Source: Alkalihalobacillus alcalophilus ATCC 27647 = CGMCC 1.3604
GTDB taxonomy: Bacteria; Bacillota; Bacilli; Bacillales; Bacillaceae_D
Direction: 5' to 3'
DNA length: 64,000 bases
NCBI RefSeq assembly: GCF_000292245.2
Contig: NZ_ALPT02000003.1
Span: forward strand, 46,309-110,308
Below the pieces are notes generated by a model, which was given only the letters and a program-made list of their open reading frames with translations, had not been told where the DNA came from and ran no database searches. Position 1 is the first letter of the stretch; each line of letters begins with the position of its first letter. Below, in pieces: positions 62,440-64,000 of this stretch. A program made the position numbers and the translations under genes.

Positions 62440-62593
62440 ATTGACCTCCCCCTCATATAGTCTAACAATCCCTCTCTGAATGCTTGTCCTCAATCAATAT
62501 ATATTTCTTTTTCATCAGTACTCCTATATATTTCCAAAAGGGTCTTGTTTGAAAAATATGCATAAACTTTTCTCCAGCCAATTAATTAAAATC

Positions 62594-62836
62594 TTATCTC
62601 CCATTCAGCTTTTCCTGCTCAATAAAATAATCCAGTGAAATCCCATAATCATTACAACCAGCAGGAAACATTTTATCTGCTTCTTCTATTGGCATTCCAT
62701 AAGTATCCTCACTATTATCCATTCTAGTACCATGCCCGGTGCACACATCTCCAAAATTAAACTCACAAGTAGAGCAATTCTGCTCAACAAGCTTATCTCC
62801 AGGATTTGCTTTCATTTTTCTTAACTTATCCTCCAT
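62594..62836 (-). CDS. Small cysteine-containing protein of unknown function
   Basis: 80 residues: MEDKLRKMKANPGDKLVEQN, CSTCEFNFGDVCTGHGTRMD and a final YGISLDYFIEQEKLNGR. The Cys-x2-Cys plus Cys-x-Gly-His arrangement suggests metal binding. I know no family name. ATG 62836 follows AAGGATAAG; an in-frame GTG two codons upstream is the alternative. It precedes the HEPN-like gene by about 150 bases on the same strand and may belong with it. Confidence 0.6.
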   Translation of the reverse strand: MEDKLRKMKANPGDKLVEQNCSTCEFNFGDVCTGHGTRMDNSEDTYGMPIEEADKMFPAGCNDYGISLDYFIEQEKLNGR

Positions 62837-62856
62837 TTTCACTTATCCTTATAGAG

Positions 62857-63262
62857 CGTGTTCAAAAAGTCCTCAAATTTCAAAAAAAATAAAAATGCAC
62901 CTTAATAAAAAATGGTAAAACGGGAGTGACCAAACAACCAAAAATACCAATTTGCGAGGTGCATTTTCATGGATTTGCAGTTAGAACTGCTTCCTTACCA
63001 TGACTATAACACACTCGGATTTGGTGCTGAACTCCTTGATTATCTAAATTTGGTCGATGATTCGATCGTTTTGGATCAAGTGGGCCCCCTTTATAAGGAG
63101 GGTGGGCGTCGTCCAGTCGATCCGAGAACCTACTTTCGGATGCATGACCTTTATTTTACTCGTCCAGAAATCACGTCCTTTCGTCAGCTTTGTAAGCAAC
63201 TTGTCGATCCTAAAAATCACGCTTGGCGCAACTTCATCGGGACGCCGAACATAAAAGATGTG
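62857..63262 (+). mobile_element. Transposase N-terminal fragment (DUF772 type)
   Basis: ATG 62969 begins MDLQLELLPYHDYNTLGFG. Continuing, GGRRPVDPRTYFRMHDLYF and SFRQLCKQLVDPKNHAWRNF belong to the DUF772 N-terminal domain of DDE transposases. Similarity to a transposase ends at about 63262 and no catalytic domain follows. The left end, with GAGCGTGTTCAAAAAGTCC at 62857, looks like an insertion-sequence terminus. Fragment only. From 63263 to 63452 short frames exist on both strands but none convinces. Confidence 0.75.
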
Positions 63263-63452
63263 CCTGTCCTAGGTGTGGCATCACATCTGTTAACTACTTC
63301 TCTTGTCGTAGATTTATTGCAAAAATACTCAATTTCATCATTACTCTGTCTATCAAGAATAAACTCTGTTGTTTTTACTTGGTCTTGCCTTCTTGTCTTG
63401 ACTCCAATTCTGAGTAGCTGAGTATTCGTGTCTGGATGGGCTTAATTCACGC

Positions 63453-63649
63453 TTATCTCACCCATGATATAGTGTAATTTACTGAACCTACGTCATATGC
63501 TTCAGACCATCTATGAGATATAATTTCCCTACAACTTTCAACCCTTATTTTATCATTCGCAAAAATCTTAAAAATATCTAATAGAAATAAATTGACAAAT
63601 ATCGAAATCAGTAGTACAAATATTCCAACAAAAAATACTTTTTAGTCAT
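63453..63649 (-). pseudogene. Small exported or membrane protein with a one-base frameshift
   Basis: ATG 63649 after GAAAGGAGTGG reads MTKKYFLLEY and stops early. Adding one T to the T6 run (plus strand A6 at 63630-63635) gives MTKKYFFVGIFVLLISIFVN, then LFLLDIFKIFANDKIRVES and on to VNYTISWVR, 65 residues with one membrane helix. The strong ribosome site and the sensible product suggest a real small gene damaged only by a missed base. No family recognised. 63650-63841 shows nothing else. Confidence 0.55.
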
Positions 63650-63841
63650 GTAATAACCACTCCTTTCTAACTAAAAATTTTGCAAATAATAGCTGATTTT
63701 ATTTAAAAGTCAATCATTACCTTTGTGTTATTTTTTTGTACTATTGCTATGTTTTTTTTATAACTGAATCAATTTCATAAAACCTATCTAAAGAAACATA
63801 CAAGGACCCAATTTTCATGTTCTCATTTTTAAAAATGGAAA

Positions 63842-64000
63842 TTACACAGCTTGAATAACCTCTTTTTCAGATAAGGACTTAGCTATACGATCACACGCGA
63901 GTTTTGCTCCATTATAAACCAATTGCGTCAAATCAAAATGAACTTTTGCTCGCTTCCCCGTTCGATAACGAACATTATTTAACTGGAAGAACTCCTTGAA
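63842..64000 (-). CDS. C-terminal fragment of a probable transposase, cut by the window edge
   Basis: 52 residues up to the stop: FKEFFQLNNVRYRTGKRAKV, HFDLTQLVYNGAKLACDRIA, KSLSEKEVIQAV. The basic NNVRYRTGKRAKVHFD followed by a hydrophobic helix resembles the end of DDE transposases, where the RNase H fold closes. The family cannot be fixed from this part, and the remainder lies outside the window. Confidence 0.5.
   Translation of the reverse strand, partial: FKEFFQLNNVRYRTGKRAKVHFDLTQLVYNGAKLACDRIAKSLSEKEVIQAV

Noticed and set aside
1..64000. cas genes, rRNA and tRNA genes, rho-independent riboswitch classes
   Set aside because: I looked for Cas motifs near the array, for conserved rRNA stretches and for tRNA-like cloverleafs and saw none; no leader matched a riboswitch I can recognise.

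Overview
The window looks like chromosomal DNA from an AT-rich, spore-forming Bacillaceae. Most core genes have recognisable Bacillus subtilis-type counterparts: glpP/glpF, a YuxL-type peptidase, dhaKLM, tapA-sipW-tasA, yfmT-yfmS and YesL/M/N-like genes. Two features recall alkaliphilic Bacillus halodurans-type relatives: the CRISPR repeat resembles the type I-C repeat, and the surface endoglucanase has the GH5-X2-CBM46 layout of B. halodurans Cel5B. I infer a Halalkalibacter/Alkalihalobacillus-type organism, without proof. No rRNA or tRNA gene was seen.

Layout. 1-5.8 kb: glycerol genes (glpF fragment, its terminator leader, glpP), an S9 peptidase, a small basic protein, a secreted lipase-like enzyme and an exact 51-bp tandem array. 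5.9-9.2 kb: a biofilm-amyloid cluster on the minus strand (tasA, tapA, sipW, then a TasA-like protein with an LPXTA sorting signal). 9.3-11.4 kb: PTS-dependent dihydroxyacetone kinase dhaK-dhaL-dhaM. 11.7-33 kb: a glycan utilisation locus on the minus strand. It encodes a wall-anchored GH5 endoglucanase, GH42, GH95, a YesM/YesN-type two-component system, an LplABC-type oligosaccharide transporter, a YicI-like GH31 alpha-xylosidase, GH3 and a YesL-type membrane protein. Together these match what is needed to degrade fucosylated xyloglucan; three cre-like sites suggest CcpA control.

33-52 kb: mixed core genes. These are a TVP38 membrane protein, a type I-C-like CRISPR array with no cas genes in view, small enzymes, a wall-anchored GH18 chitinase, katG with PerR/Fur-like boxes, an amino-acid ABC importer, an OsmC peroxiredoxin, a yfmTS pair and several hydrolase or lipoprotein genes. 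52.5-64 kb: an accessory zone with MITE-like elements (terminal repeats containing GGGACGGTTCTC), an HNH nuclease/DUF6037-like pair, a DUF3800 protein, a cluster of DnaA-box sequences, a zinc-ribbon two-gene unit, an Rx4H (HEPN-like) protein, an IS3 remnant that cuts off a small gene, a serine-recombinase C-terminal scar and other transposase fragments. This zone holds the most plausible undescribed defence-type genes.

Sequence quality: five genes (lipase, yesL, GH31, an ABC ATPase and a 65-aa protein) each become intact if one base is added to an A/T run of six or seven. This points to systematic homopolymer under-calling in the assembly rather than five real pseudogenes, although slippage-type phase variation cannot be excluded from one sequence.
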